Positions 1-8,228 of a DNA stretch of 64,000 nt are shown here, one piece after another (within the stretch, counting starts at the first letter, position 1; each line of letters starts with the position of its first letter). Position numbers and translations under genes: made by a program. The notes under the pieces were generated by a model that was not told the origin of the DNA, made no database searches, and worked only from the letters and a program-made list of their open reading frames with translations. Source of the stretch: Algicella marina (GTDB lineage Bacteria; Pseudomonadota; Alphaproteobacteria; Rhodobacterales; Rhodobacteraceae); contig NZ_CP046620.1 in the NCBI RefSeq assembly GCF_009931615.1, positions 2,960,501 to 3,024,500 of the forward strand, read 5' to 3'.

Positions 1-349
1 CCAGAATGTTGATCGGCGTGAACTCGGAATAGTCTTTGTCTCCGAGACCCATGATCTTGTAGAGCAGCGGGTTTTCGGCACCCATCAGCAGGGTGTATCC
101 GTCGGCTTCGGCGTCCGCGACGTAGTTCAGCGCAATGGCACCGACCGCACCGGTCATGTTCTGCATGACGACGGTGCCGCCAAGGGCTTCTTCGGCGTGC
201 GGCGTCACGGAACGCATCACGGTATCGGTCGAACCGCCCGCGCCCCATTGGATGATGCCTTGAATTTCTTTGGCAGGGTATTCCTGAGCCGTAGCGACGC
301 TTGCGCTCAGTCCGAGCGCAACGAGTGCGCCAATCAATTTATGAGACAT
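1..349 (-). CDS. TctC/Bug-type tricarboxylate transporter binding protein (3' truncated by window edge)
   Basis: Reading down from an ATG at 349 gives a signal peptide (MSHKLIGALVALGLSASVATAQ) followed by EYPAKEIQGIIQWGAGGSTDTVMR and further residues ending at the window edge. This is the typical start of a tripartite tricarboxylate transporter periplasmic receptor, with the family's conserved early G-G-S/T-D ligand loop. The protein would bind a carboxylate in the periplasm and deliver it to TctAB permeases, expected beyond the left edge. A good ribosome site (GGGAGGATAAT) precedes the ATG. It is divergent from the TetR gene at 515, which probably controls it. About 115 of roughly 320 residues are visible. 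Family assignment is firm; the substrate is unknown. Confidence 0.85.
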   Translation of the reverse strand, partial: MSHKLIGALVALGLSASVATAQEYPAKEIQGIIQWGAGGSTDTVMRSVTPHAEEALGGTVVMQNMTGAVGAIALNYVADAEADGYTLLMGAENPLLYKIMGLGDKDYSEFTPINIL

Positions 350-416
350 TTATTATCCTCCCTTGGTGTGCCCTTTCCGACGATTCGTTCGTCGCATCGC
401 CGGTCACAGGCCCTTT

Positions 417-466
417 ATGTACCCCTAGGTTAATTAGTCAACAAAAATGTACCCTGAAGTTAAATT
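417..466. promoter_or_regulatory. Direct repeat in the tctC/tetR divergent promoter
   Basis: Two copies of ATGTACCC followed by a GTTAA-containing tail lie at 417-435 and 447-466, exactly 30 bp apart (about three helical turns), in the 165-bp region between the divergent tctC and tetR genes. This is where a TetR operator would be expected. The repeat is seen directly; the operator role is inferred. Confidence 0.35.
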
Positions 467-514
467 CGTGCTATTCAAGGATCAGAATCAAGTTCGTGGC
501 AGGAGGCGACAGTT

Positions 515-1198
515 ATGGATGGAAGTGGTGATCGCCGGAAATCCGAACGCAAGAGTTCGTGGAAAAAGAACCCAGAGGCAGTCAAAGCAAATATCCTGGA
601 AATCGCGACTCAGGAATTTGCAGCTCATGGGCTGTCAGGTGCGAACATCAACGAGATCGCCCGGAAGACTTCCACGTCCAAACGCATGATTTACTACTAC
701 TTCGGTGACAAGGAAGGCCTCTATTGTGCCGTTCTCGAAGGCGTTTACGCGTCCTTGCGTAATGCTGAGGACCGGCTGGAAGTCGGGAACCTCCCCCCTG
801 TCGAAGCCCTTTGCCGTCTTATCGAGGCGACGTTCGATGCCCACGCCAAAGCACCACATTTCATCCGACTGGTGATGATCGAAAACATCCATAACGGCGA
901 TTACCTACGCAAATCCGAGATCGTGCCCAAGCTCAACAGGTCGATCATCGAAAAGCTCGAAGACGTCTGTATGCGCGGCAAGAAACAGGGGTTATTCCGC
1001 GAAGGGTCGAATGCCCTGCAGTTGCACTGGCTGATCAGCTCTTTCAGTTTTTACAATGTCTCAAACCGGGCAACTTTCTCCGCGTCGTTCGGACCGGAGA
1101 TATTTTCAAAGGCGACGCAAAACATTCTAAGAGAGAGGGCCATGGACATGGTGCTTGCCGCGGTCGTGATTGGCCATGAACCCAAGTCCTGGGACTGA
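515..1198 (+). CDS. TetR/AcrR family transcriptional regulator
   Basis: The 227-residue protein has an N-terminal TetR helix-turn-helix (about residues 20-75: ILEIATQEFAAHGLSGANI, then TSKRMIYYYFGDKEGL), with the signature YYYF at the end of the recognition helix. The C-terminal ligand and dimerisation half (about 85-215) is helical and resembles regulators of aromatic or organic-acid catabolism; the ligand cannot be read from sequence. The start at 515 is preceded by GGCAGGAGGCGACAGTT, a strong ribosome site. It is divergent from tctC, and the decayed flavoprotein gene starts inside its last codons (ATG at 1176), so it probably once headed an operon with that gene. Confidence 0.88.
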   Translation: MDGSGDRRKSERKSSWKKNPEAVKANILEIATQEFAAHGLSGANINEIARKTSTSKRMIYYYFGDKEGLYCAVLEGVYASLRNAEDRLEVGNLPPVEALCRLIEATFDAHAKAPHFIRLVMIENIHNGDYLRKSEIVPKLNRSIIEKLEDVCMRGKKQGLFREGSNALQLHWLISSFSFYNVSNRATFSASFGPEIFSKATQNILRERAMDMVLAAVVIGHEPKSWD

Positions 1199-1412
1199 AC
1201 CTTCAGGACTAGATTTCGATCTCATGGTCGAGGGCTCTGCCGCGGCAGGCTTTTCCGCGACGGTTTCGGCCATGCATCAGGGGTTGAACGTAGTTGTCAT
1301 CGAGAAGGCCAAGGTGATAGGCGGCTCAACGTTTTTCGTCATAGGATGACTGTGGGTGCCGCAAAACCCGTTGGATGTCTGCACACCTCTGTCGCAAACT
1401 ACACCAGAATGA
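1176..1412 (+). pseudogene. Remnant of an FAD-dependent dehydrogenase (fumarate reductase / ketosteroid dehydrogenase type)
   Basis: A frame from ATG 1176 reads DLMVEGSAAAGFSATVSAM, then a beta strand ending VVVIEKA, then VIGGSTFFVIG, a stop (TGA 1347-1349), then LWVPQNPL and another stop at 1410. This aligns by eye with the start of fumarate-reductase-like flavoproteins (YDVVVVGSGAAG, VLVVEKA, GGTTAWSGG, LWIPRN). The dinucleotide glycine motif has changed from GSGAAG to EGSAAAG, and everything after about 75 codons is gone. The 23-nt overlap with the tetR 3' end implies former co-transcription. The protein start and family are visible; the cause of loss is not, as no mobile element remains. 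Confidence 0.7.
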
Positions 1413-1442
1413 TCTATCAGTCCGTCCGAAAGGGGTATTCTG

Positions 1443-1844
1443 ATGAAAATCACGCGAGTTGGCACTAACGTCTCTTCCACAGGGTCTGAGGAATACTTCA
1501 CAGGTTCCGTCCGGCTCGACTCGCCATTCAGCACCAAAGCACCCGCCCGCGTCGGGGGCGTAACGGTTACCTTCGAACCGGGCGCCCGCACTGCATGGCA
1601 CACCCATCCCTTGGGGCAGACCCTGATCGTTACCGCCGGGTTCGGCCGCGCCCAGCGAGAGGGCGGGCCGATTGAAGAAATCCGACCCGGCGACATTGTC
1701 TGGTTCGAACCGAACGAACGGCACTGGCACGGCGCGGGACCAGATACCGCCATGACCCACATCGCGATCGCCGAAGCCGAAAACGGCAGCCCTGTCACAT
1801 GGCTGGAGAAAGTCAGCGAAGACGAATATCTCGGACGTGTTTGA
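1443..1844 (+). CDS. Cupin protein of the Mn-dependent hydroxynitrile lyase (GtHNL) type
   Basis: A single-domain 133-residue cupin. The metal-binding set H53, H55, Q59 and H94 (motifs [20 protein letters not shown] and [16 protein letters not shown]) matches the arrangement known from the small manganese cupins of Granulicella and Acidobacterium that cleave cyanohydrins. Many close relatives sit next to oxidoreductases or carboxymuconolactone decarboxylases and are probably not cyanogenic in nature, so the physiological reaction is open. It lies 30 bp after the flavoprotein remnant, consistent with an operon whose middle was deleted. The start ATG 1443 fits the family N-terminus (MKITRVG). 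Family confidence is high, function moderate. Confidence 0.82.
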   Translation: MKITRVGTNVSSTGSEEYFTGSVRLDSPFSTKAPARVGGVTVTFEPGARTAWHTHPLGQTLIVTAGFGRAQREGGPIEEIRPGDIVWFEPNERHWHGAGPDTAMTHIAIAEAENGSPVTWLEKVSEDEYLGRV

Positions 1845-2073
1845 CCTGCCTGCAACGAGGTAAGCGCATTCACCCTATCGCGTCCATTGGTCTGATCGCG
1901 GACACCAGATGACTTGGAAACAATAATAGTTTCCCGGCTCCGCCGGTGTCGCTCGTGGGGCTCAACCTGGTTGAAGGCGCTGGACTTCAGGCTCGCCCTG
2001 GCTTTTGCCGAATGGGTGCTACTTACCTTGAGTTTGCCCAAGGCGCTGTTCAACGCGACAAAAGCATCCGCAA
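1845..2073. other. Intergenic stretch with no recognisable gene
   Basis: The 229 bases between the cupin gene and the end of ccoS hold short open frames on both strands, but none has family similarity, a ribosome site or a signal I can recognise. No terminator-like hairpin with a T tract was found for either convergent gene. Confidence 0.5.
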
Positions 2074-2211
2074 TCATTCATCCAGCAGGATCCGGGATGC
2101 ATTGCCCTCCTCGTCGTCGTATTGATCCGTGCGGACCGTCCAGACGAAGGCGATCAGGCCTGCGGCACCAAGGACAAGTGAGACAGGTATCAGCACCACC
2201 AAAACATTCAT
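2074..2211 (-). CDS. ccoS: Cytochrome oxidase maturation protein CcoS
   Basis: A 45-residue protein (MNVLVVLIPVSLVLGAAG, then LIAFVWTVRTDQYDDEEG) with one membrane helix followed by the conserved F-x-W-x-x-x-x-x-Q-[FY]-D-D motif of CcoS. It is needed for cofactor insertion (heme b and CuB) into the cbb3 oxidase. Its ATG overlaps the ccoI stop by 4 bp (ATGA at 2208-2211), so it is the last gene of the ccoGHIS operon. A longer in-frame extension upstream exists but lies entirely inside ccoI and is not real. Confidence 0.93.
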   Translation of the reverse strand: MNVLVVLIPVSLVLGAAGLIAFVWTVRTDQYDDEEGNASRILLDE

Positions 2212-4325
2212 TTCACCAACCTCATGCGTTGAGAATTGAGTACGACCGAGATCGAAGAGGCCGACATCGCCAGTGCGGCCATCAGTGGCGTTGCCCAGCC
2301 GGCCAAGGCTACGGGAACGGCGATGCAATTGTAGACGGCCGCAATCGCAAAATTCTGCCACGAAAGCGCCCGTGCCGCCCGGGCAACCCTCAGGCTCAAG
2401 GGCAGCGCGGCCATGCTCTCCGTTAGAAAAACCATATCCGCCGCGTTCCGCGAAGCGTCGAGCGCCGTTGCCGGTGCTATTGAGGCATGGGCCGCAGCCA
2501 GCGCCGCGGTATCGTTCAGCCCGTCTCCTACCATAAGGACCCGCCTGCCCTCTCCCTGTAGCGCCTCGATGCGGCGAAGTTTCTCCTCGGGGCCGACCTC
2601 GGCCTTGACCGGGAGCGCTACATCAGCCGCCAGTCGCTCCGCTGCTTCGGGCGTATCCCCGGTCAACACCTCTCCGGGCAGGTCAAATTCTCGCAAAGCC
2701 TCACTAACTCCCGGTCGCAACCTGTCGGCGGCTTCTACCGGTCGAGCCTCCGCAGAACCGACGCGCAGGCCAAGCCCGCCGAACGCAGCCCCCAGCCAGG
2801 CACCACGACCCAACCGCACGATCTGCCCGCCCAAACGACCTTCCACTCCCAGTCCGGGCTTCTCGGTTACGTTTTCTACTCCGCTGGCAGCCGACACGTC
2901 CCTCAGCACCTTCATGAGCGCCCTCGCCAAAGGGTGATGCGACGTCTGAGCCAGCGCCGCAGCGATAGCCTTCTCCTCCGCGGATAATCCGCTGCAGTCC
3001 ACCGCCGGCACCGTCAACGTGCCAGTTTTGTCAAAGATGATGTGGTCGACATCCGCCAGACGCTCCAGTGCGGTGGCGTGTTTCACCAGCATACCTTCGG
3101 AAAACAATCGGCTGATCGCGGCAGTTGAAACAGTCGGCACCGCCAGCCCCAAAGCACAGGGGCAGGTAATGATCAGGACCGCAATGGCGACATTCGCCGC
3201 CAGTCTGGCATCGCCGGTACCCGCATACCACCCGAGGAACGCCAACAGCGCGAGCAGATGAACCACCGGCGCATAGATGCGCGCGGCACGGTCGGCAAGT
3301 GCAGTGTAGCGGTTGCGCCCGTTCTCGGCTGTCTCGACCAGTGCCGCCATCCGCCTCAGGGCGGTGTCGTCACCGACCCGCGTTGCCCGAACCCTGGCAG
3401 CATCGGAGAGGTTGATCTCGCCAGCCTGAACGATCTGTCCGGCATGTGCTTCCACGGCCACGCTCTCACCCGTCAGGAAAGATCGGTCGAAGGTCGCGGC
3501 TGCAGAGAGAAGCTCGCCATCGACCGGCACACGACTACCCGGCGGAACCAGCACCACATCACCAACCCGCAGATCGGCAGCACCCACGGTCCGCACCCCG
3601 TCTGCCTCCACGCGCTCGGCAGTACGGGACTCCAGCGCCGTCAACTCTTTTGCTGCAGAACGCGCGGCGCTGCGTGTCCTGTGATCCAGATACCGCCCGA
3701 TCAAGAGGAAGAATGTAAGGGAGAGTGCGGCGTCGAAGTACGCATGGGCGCCTCCTTGCAGCGTCTCGAACAAAGACATTCCCACCGCCAGTCCGATAGC
3801 CAAGGAGATCGGCACATCCATGTTCAGTCGTCCCCCCCGCAGTGCGTCCCTGGCGCTGCCGAAGAACGGCTGACCAGAATAGGCGATCACAGGCAGGGCA
3901 ATCATCGCTGACAGCAAGTGGAACAGATCGCGGGTGGCATCTTCCGCCCCGGACCAGACAGCGACAGACAGCAGCATGACATTCATCATCGCAAAACCGG
4001 CGACGGCCAACCGCATCAGCAGGCTACGCCCGGCCTCGTCCCGTGCCCCCGCCAGCACTTCCATGTCCAGCGGATAGGCCTCGTAGCCGATGCGTGCCAG
4101 TGCCGCGACGACACGGTCAACGGCAACGAATCCGGTCACCGACAACCGCTTGAGGCTGAGATTGACCCGCGCGGTCTGTACGCCAGAAAGGCGCTGCAAT
4201 TCCCGTTCAACCGCGCCGATACACGCAGCGCAGTGAATCGTCGGTAGCGCGAACATCATCGCCGGGCCGGCGGCTTGCGCCTCTCCGCCCGCCATCGGAG
4301 CGCAGGCCGGGCAAGCCGCCGTCAT
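2208..4325 (-). CDS. ccoI: Copper-translocating P-type ATPase CcoI (FixI)
   Basis: 705 residues. The N-terminus has a CPAC pair and one heavy-metal-associated domain with HCAAC (C32, C35). Membrane helices follow, then the actuator segment (LTGES), the transmembrane CPC motif (ITCPCALGLAVP), the phosphorylation site DKTGT, an HP motif (SHHPLARAL) and the hinge GDGLNDTAAL. CcoI delivers copper for the CuB site of cbb3 oxidase and is the P1B-4-like FixI type rather than the cytoplasmic detoxifying CopA, which is encoded separately at 38130. It overlaps ccoH and ccoS by 4 bp at both ends, indicating tight translational coupling. Confidence 0.96.
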   Translation of the reverse strand: MTAACPACAPMAGGEAQAAGPAMMFALPTIHCAACIGAVERELQRLSGVQTARVNLSLKRLSVTGFVAVDRVVAALARIGYEAYPLDMEVLAGARDEAGRSLLMRLAVAGFAMMNVMLLSVAVWSGAEDATRDLFHLLSAMIALPVIAYSGQPFFGSARDALRGGRLNMDVPISLAIGLAVGMSLFETLQGGAHAYFDAALSLTFFLLIGRYLDHRTRSAARSAAKELTALESRTAERVEADGVRTVGAADLRVGDVVLVPPGSRVPVDGELLSAAATFDRSFLTGESVAVEAHAGQIVQAGEINLSDAARVRATRVGDDTALRRMAALVETAENGRNRYTALADRAARIYAPVVHLLALLAFLGWYAGTGDARLAANVAIAVLIITCPCALGLAVPTVSTAAISRLFSEGMLVKHATALERLADVDHIIFDKTGTLTVPAVDCSGLSAEEKAIAAALAQTSHHPLARALMKVLRDVSAASGVENVTEKPGLGVEGRLGGQIVRLGRGAWLGAAFGGLGLRVGSAEARPVEAADRLRPGVSEALREFDLPGEVLTGDTPEAAERLAADVALPVKAEVGPEEKLRRIEALQGEGRRVLMVGDGLNDTAALAAAHASIAPATALDASRNAADMVFLTESMAALPLSLRVARAARALSWQNFAIAAVYNCIAVPVALAGWATPLMAALAMSASSISVVLNSQRMRLVK

Positions 4326-4774
4326 TGTATTACCCTCACCACAATGCGCTGCTGAAACAGCGTCCCGTCATCGGCACGCGCGCGGAGACGCAGGTTCCAG
4401 TTTCCTCTGCCGGCCATAACCGCCGCCCTGTAAACCCGACCATCGAAGACAAACTCCGGTCTTTGGTCCCATGCGACGCTCGTGGCTCTGCCAAACGTCG
4501 CCTCTTCAATCCGCGGCGCGACAGTCTGGCCATCCCGTGTGACGCTCAATCTCAGTTCGTCACCATGCAGTTCGGCGTCAACGTCCCAATCAAGAGCGAG
4601 TTGAGCGGCGCGGTTTTCGTCGAAAATCTGGCTTGCCACGTAGGAATTGCGAACTTCCAGTCCCGGAAAGGTGCGCACCGCATTGACAGCCAGCGTTACG
4701 TTGACGGCGATAATCACTCCGAACGCCGTGGCGAACGCGGCAAAGACATGCCATCCCTTGATCTCTGTCATCAC
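4322..4774 (-). CDS. ccoH: FixH/CcoH family cbb3 assembly protein
   Basis: 150 residues with a single N-terminal membrane anchor (about 8-32: HVFAAFATAFGVIIAVNVTLAVNAVR) and a periplasmic beta-rich domain starting at the conserved P-G-L-E-V-x-N-S-Y-V-A-S motif. CcoH/FixH associates with the assembling oxidase and with CcoI. It is joined to ccoG and ccoI by 4-bp overlaps. Length and motif are typical. Confidence 0.93.
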   Translation of the reverse strand: MMTEIKGWHVFAAFATAFGVIIAVNVTLAVNAVRTFPGLEVRNSYVASQIFDENRAAQLALDWDVDAELHGDELRLSVTRDGQTVAPRIEEATFGRATSVAWDQRPEFVFDGRVYRAAVMAGRGNWNLRLRARADDGTLFQQRIVVRVIQ

Positions 4775-6177
4775 TGAACCCTCCCGTTGAAAGTCGTTTC
4801 GCGCCCGGCACGCTCACCGCTGTCGACATCCTCGACCCAAAGCCGCAAATCCGTCCGGTGCGCCGTCGCCGCCTCATCCTGTGGTCGCGCAGTCACGTAG
4901 ACACGCTGCAGGACAGTGGCATCCGCGGGTACGTCCACGTTCAGTTGTCCGTCCCCGCCCTCCAGATCAATTCGCAGGACCGCGTCACTGGTCAGGCTCA
5001 GGTGAAACTGCCGCGCCTCGCCCAGCTTGTTACGCAGACGCACATCATAGATGTTACGGATCGCGCCATCGGACTGGACAACGAAAGTCGGATTGCGCAC
5101 CGGGCTGACTGTCAATTCGATATCGGAACGGATGAACAGCGCGTACAGCAAGCCAAGGCCGATCGCGGACCACATCGCCGTGTATAGTACGGTGCGCGGG
5201 CGCAGAATGTGCCGCCAGACCGGTTTTGGTGCCTCTCCTGCACGCTCCGCCGGTTCATCGGACAGCGCCAGATAGTCGATCAGACCGCGTGGTCGTCCGA
5301 TCCGTTCCATCACGTCGTCACAGGCATCGATGCACAGCGCACAGGTGATGCACTCCATCTGCTGCCCGTCCCGGATGTCGATTCCCATTGGGCACACGTT
5401 GACGCATGCCATGCAGTCGATGCAGTCACCCGCCCCCTCGATCCGCTTTTTGCCTCGCGGTTCGCCGCGCCACTCGCGATAGGCGACAGTGATCGTGTCG
5501 CTGTCCATCATTGCCGCCTGAATGCGCGGCCACGGACACATGTAGATGCAAACCTGCTCGCGCATGAACCCGCCGAAAACAAACGTCGTCAGCGTCAGGA
5601 TCGCGATCGTAACGTAGGCTACCGGATGCGCTGTAAGGTTTAACAGGTTCCGCAACAGCGTCGGCGCATCGGTAAAGTAGAACACCCACGCCCCACCCGT
5701 TGCGAGTCCGATCAGCATCCACACGGTCCATTTCGTGATCCGCAGGCGCCACTTGCGCGCGTTCCACTTGGCATGATGCAACCGCACCCGCGCATTGCGG
5801 TCTCCCTCGATCCAGCGCTCCACCAGAATGAACAGATCGGTCCAGACGGTCTGCGGACAGGCATAACCGCACCAGACCCTGCCAAGCGCAGACGTGAACA
5901 GGAACAGGCCCAACCCGGCCATGATCAGCAATCCGGCCACGAAATAGAACTCGTGCGGCCAGATCTCGATCCAAAAAAAGTAGAACCGCCGCCCCGCCAG
6001 ATCGACCAGCACCGCCTGGTCAGGCAGCCCCGGCCCCCGATCCCACCGGATCCACGGCGTCAGGTAATAGATGCCCAGCGTCGCCGCCATCAGCCACCAC
6101 TTCAGGCGACGGAACCAACCGGACACCCGGCGCGGAAAGATCGGCTCTCTGGCAGCATATAGCGACGGTGTGGTCAT
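4771..6177 (-). CDS. ccoG: Cytochrome c oxidase accessory protein CcoG (FixG)
   Basis: 468 residues, with five or six membrane helices, a membrane-edge CGYACPQTVW motif and a central ferredoxin-type domain carrying two 4Fe-4S sets (CIDCMACVNVCPMG and CITCALCIDACDD). A C-terminal immunoglobulin-like periplasmic domain starts around residue 350. CcoG reduces Cu(II) to Cu(I) for the oxidase assembly route. AAGGAAACGGCC precedes the ATG at 6177. It starts a second transcription or translation block about 116 bp after ccoP, with its own possible FNR site. Confidence 0.96.
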   Translation of the reverse strand: MTTPSLYAAREPIFPRRVSGWFRRLKWWLMAATLGIYYLTPWIRWDRGPGLPDQAVLVDLAGRRFYFFWIEIWPHEFYFVAGLLIMAGLGLFLFTSALGRVWCGYACPQTVWTDLFILVERWIEGDRNARVRLHHAKWNARKWRLRITKWTVWMLIGLATGGAWVFYFTDAPTLLRNLLNLTAHPVAYVTIAILTLTTFVFGGFMREQVCIYMCPWPRIQAAMMDSDTITVAYREWRGEPRGKKRIEGAGDCIDCMACVNVCPMGIDIRDGQQMECITCALCIDACDDVMERIGRPRGLIDYLALSDEPAERAGEAPKPVWRHILRPRTVLYTAMWSAIGLGLLYALFIRSDIELTVSPVRNPTFVVQSDGAIRNIYDVRLRNKLGEARQFHLSLTSDAVLRIDLEGGDGQLNVDVPADATVLQRVYVTARPQDEAATAHRTDLRLWVEDVDSGERAGRETTFNGRVQ

Positions 6178-6230
6178 GGCCGTTTCCTTGGTTCACACGC
6201 GCTTACTAGGGTGCCCGCCCCGCGTTCACC

Positions 6231-6244
6231 TTGATCTGTGTCAG
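6231..6244 (-). promoter_or_regulatory. Possible FNR/FixK-type site before ccoG
   Basis: On the minus strand the bases read CTGACACAGATCAA. One half-site (ATCAA) is perfect and the other (CTGAC) has two mismatches to TTGAT-N4-ATCAA. The centre is about 60 bp upstream of the ccoG start, in the 116-bp ccoP-ccoG gap. It suggests ccoGHIS can be induced under low oxygen separately from ccoNOQP. Confidence 0.45.
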
Positions 6245-6293
6245 GTATTCGCTGTCTAAACGGTCAACCGCCCTCAACAGGCCGCCCGAAGCA

Positions 6294-7157
6294 TCATTCG
6301 CCGCCGCCGAGGCTGTGAATATAGAGGGACACCGCCCGTACATCGGCATCGGACAATCGCTGTCCCCACGCAGGCATTACCCCGTAGCGGGAATAGCGGA
6401 CGGTCTCCTCCAGCGTCTCCCTGTCACCCCCATAGAGCCAGATCGCGTCCGCCAGGTTGGGCGCACCCAACTCCCGGTCGCCCCGGGCATCGTCACCGTG
6501 GCAGGCAGCGCAGTTCTCGGCATAGACACGCTGCCCTGACGCAGCCAATGCCGTATCGAAGTCTTTGGCCGAAAGACTCACGACATACTCGACGACACTC
6601 TCTATTTCCTCGTCACCCAGGATTTCGGCGAATGCCGGCATTTCGGAGAACCGCGCATCCGGATCGGTGTCATTGCGTACGCCATGCGCGACTGTCAGGC
6701 TGATGTTCTCGATGTCTCCACCCCACAGCCAGTCATCGTCCAGCAGGTTGGGATAGCCCTTGGCGCCAGCAGCACCGGAACCGTGGCACTGGCTACATTG
6801 CGCCTGGAACACCGACCGTCCACGCGCGACTCCATAACGATGCAAGTCATTCGAAGGCATCAATGCGGCCAGGTCGGCCGAGATCAGTTCTTCCACCAGC
6901 GCCGAATTCCGCTCCTGGTGCTCCGTGATCCGCGCCGCCACTTCAGCACGCGTGGAGTATCCCAGCACGCCCGCAGTCGCCCCGGAAATCATCGGCCAAG
7001 CGGGAAACAGGATCGTGTATCCGATGCCCCAGATGATGGTGGCGTACAACGTCCACAGCCACCAGCGCGGCAACGGGTTGTTCAATTCCTCGATCCCGTC
7101 CCAGCTGTGCCCCGTGGTTTCGACACCGGTGGTCTCGTCTACCTTTTTCTCAGACAT
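6294..7157 (-). CDS. ccoP: cbb3 oxidase subunit III, diheme cytochrome CcoP
   Basis: 287 residues. An N-terminal membrane anchor (about 32-54) is followed by two cytochrome c domains with heme motifs C121-SQ-C124-H125 and C216-AA-C219-H220; methionines for axial ligation are present downstream of each (SEMPAF, VMPAWG). It passes electrons from soluble c-type cytochromes to CcoO/CcoN. Three ATG codons stand in a row at 7163, 7160 and 7157; AAAGGA lies at the best spacing for the third, so 7157 is chosen. The start overlaps the 3' end of ccoQ. Confidence 0.95.
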   Translation of the reverse strand: MSEKKVDETTGVETTGHSWDGIEELNNPLPRWWLWTLYATIIWGIGYTILFPAWPMISGATAGVLGYSTRAEVAARITEHQERNSALVEELISADLAALMPSNDLHRYGVARGRSVFQAQCSQCHGSGAAGAKGYPNLLDDDWLWGGDIENISLTVAHGVRNDTDPDARFSEMPAFAEILGDEEIESVVEYVVSLSAKDFDTALAASGQRVYAENCAACHGDDARGDRELGAPNLADAIWLYGGDRETLEETVRYSRYGVMPAWGQRLSDADVRAVSLYIHSLGGGE

Positions 7158-7383
7158 CATCATGTCCTTTCACATGCAGCGACAGCGCCCGGCATGCACA
7201 GCCTTCACAGGCCCTTCCGCACGTCCCTCCTTCATCACTGCGAAACGGTATCAGGCTGGCTTCCTCACGGTTTCGGCGCTGGCTGGGCAGATAGGCCCAA
7301 ATGCTGACACCGATGAAGAAGAGGAACATCGCCAGCAGAACCCAACTGTCGGCAATTTCTCGGAGCAGCGAATACGTATCCAT
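7150..7383 (-). CDS. ccoQ: cbb3 oxidase subunit CcoQ with cysteine-rich C-terminal tail
   Basis: 77 residues from ATG 7383 (MDTYSLLREIADSWVLLAMF). One membrane helix and the typical ASLIPFR motif are present. Most homologues end soon after that motif; here the chain goes on with GGTCGRACEGCACRAL, four cysteines in a C-x3-C-x2-C-x-C pattern, and finishes inside the ccoP start (shared 7150-7157). The tail could bind a metal or be a fortuitous extension; it is part of the open frame and not caused by a visible frameshift. CcoQ stabilises the CcoNO-CcoP interaction. Confidence 0.85.
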   Translation of the reverse strand: MDTYSLLREIADSWVLLAMFLFFIGVSIWAYLPSQRRNREEASLIPFRSDEGGTCGRACEGCACRALSLHVKGHDDV

Positions 7384-7393
7384 CTGGTGCCTC

Positions 7394-8218
7394 CTATCGG
7401 TTCGCATCTGGCGTGAAGGTGGAAAAATCGACCATGGTGCCGAGGATTTGGAGATAAGCGATCAATGCATCCATCTCCGTCAGTTGCGCCTGACCGTCGA
7501 AATTTGCGACCACGGCTCCCGGGTACCGCTCCACCACCCCCTCCCAATCGGCCTCCGGGTTGGCCTGTGCGTAGAAATCCGCCTTGGCTTCCGTGATCTG
7601 CTCATCGGTGTAGGGAACTCCCACCAACCGGTGGGTGGACAGAAGGTCGCTGATATGGATGCCGTCGATCCGGGTCTCCGCCAGAAATTCGTACTTCGGC
7701 ATGATGCTCTCTGGCACGACCGATTGCGGGTCACGCAAATGGTCGACATGCCACGCATCGGAGTAGCGCCCTCCTACACGCGCCAGGTCCGGCCCGGTGC
7801 GTTTGGAACCCCACTGGAAAGGATGGTCATACTTGCTTTCCGCGGCGAGAGAGTAATGTCCGTAGCGCTCCACCTCATCCCGCATCGGCCGGATCATCTG
7901 ACTGTGGCAGACGTAGCAGCCTTCGCGGATGTAGATGTCGCGGCCGGCCAGTTCCAACGGGCTATAGGGCCGCACGCCCTCCACGTCCTCGATCGTGTTC
8001 TCCAGCCAGAACAGCGGCGCGATCTCTACGATTCCGCCGATGGTCACCACCAGCAGTGAGAAAGTCAGCAATAGTGTCGGACTCTTCTCCAGAATGGCAT
8101 GTCTGTCGATCAGTTTCGTCTGATGCGGCAACTCGTTCGGGATCTCGTCCGGGAAGTCCGAAAGGGACGAAACGTTCGGGTCCTGACTGGACGGAGTAAT
8201 CTTTTCGTTGTCGGCCAT
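7394..8218 (-). CDS. ccoO: cbb3 oxidase subunit II, monoheme cytochrome CcoO
   Basis: 274 residues with one membrane helix (about 48-68) and a single heme c site C101-YV-C104-H105 in the typical [23 protein letters not shown] context. Compared with the usual start (KxxILEKSP) it carries an extra acidic, probably disordered stretch of about 35 residues. The start at 8218 has GAGG 8 bp upstream, so the extension appears genuine. The ccoN stop is only about 10 bp away, consistent with one transcript. Confidence 0.95.
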   Translation of the reverse strand: MADNEKITPSSQDPNVSSLSDFPDEIPNELPHQTKLIDRHAILEKSPTLLLTFSLLVVTIGGIVEIAPLFWLENTIEDVEGVRPYSPLELAGRDIYIREGCYVCHSQMIRPMRDEVERYGHYSLAAESKYDHPFQWGSKRTGPDLARVGGRYSDAWHVDHLRDPQSVVPESIMPKYEFLAETRIDGIHISDLLSTHRLVGVPYTDEQITEAKADFYAQANPEADWEGVVERYPGAVVANFDGQAQLTEMDALIAYLQILGTMVDFSTFTPDANR

Positions 8219-8228
8219 TGTCCGGTCC

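Noticed and set aside
1845-2073. A minus-strand frame with HERHRRSRETIIVSK as a possible transposase remnant
   Set aside because: No recognisable integrase or transposase domain, terminal repeats or duplications; too short to support.
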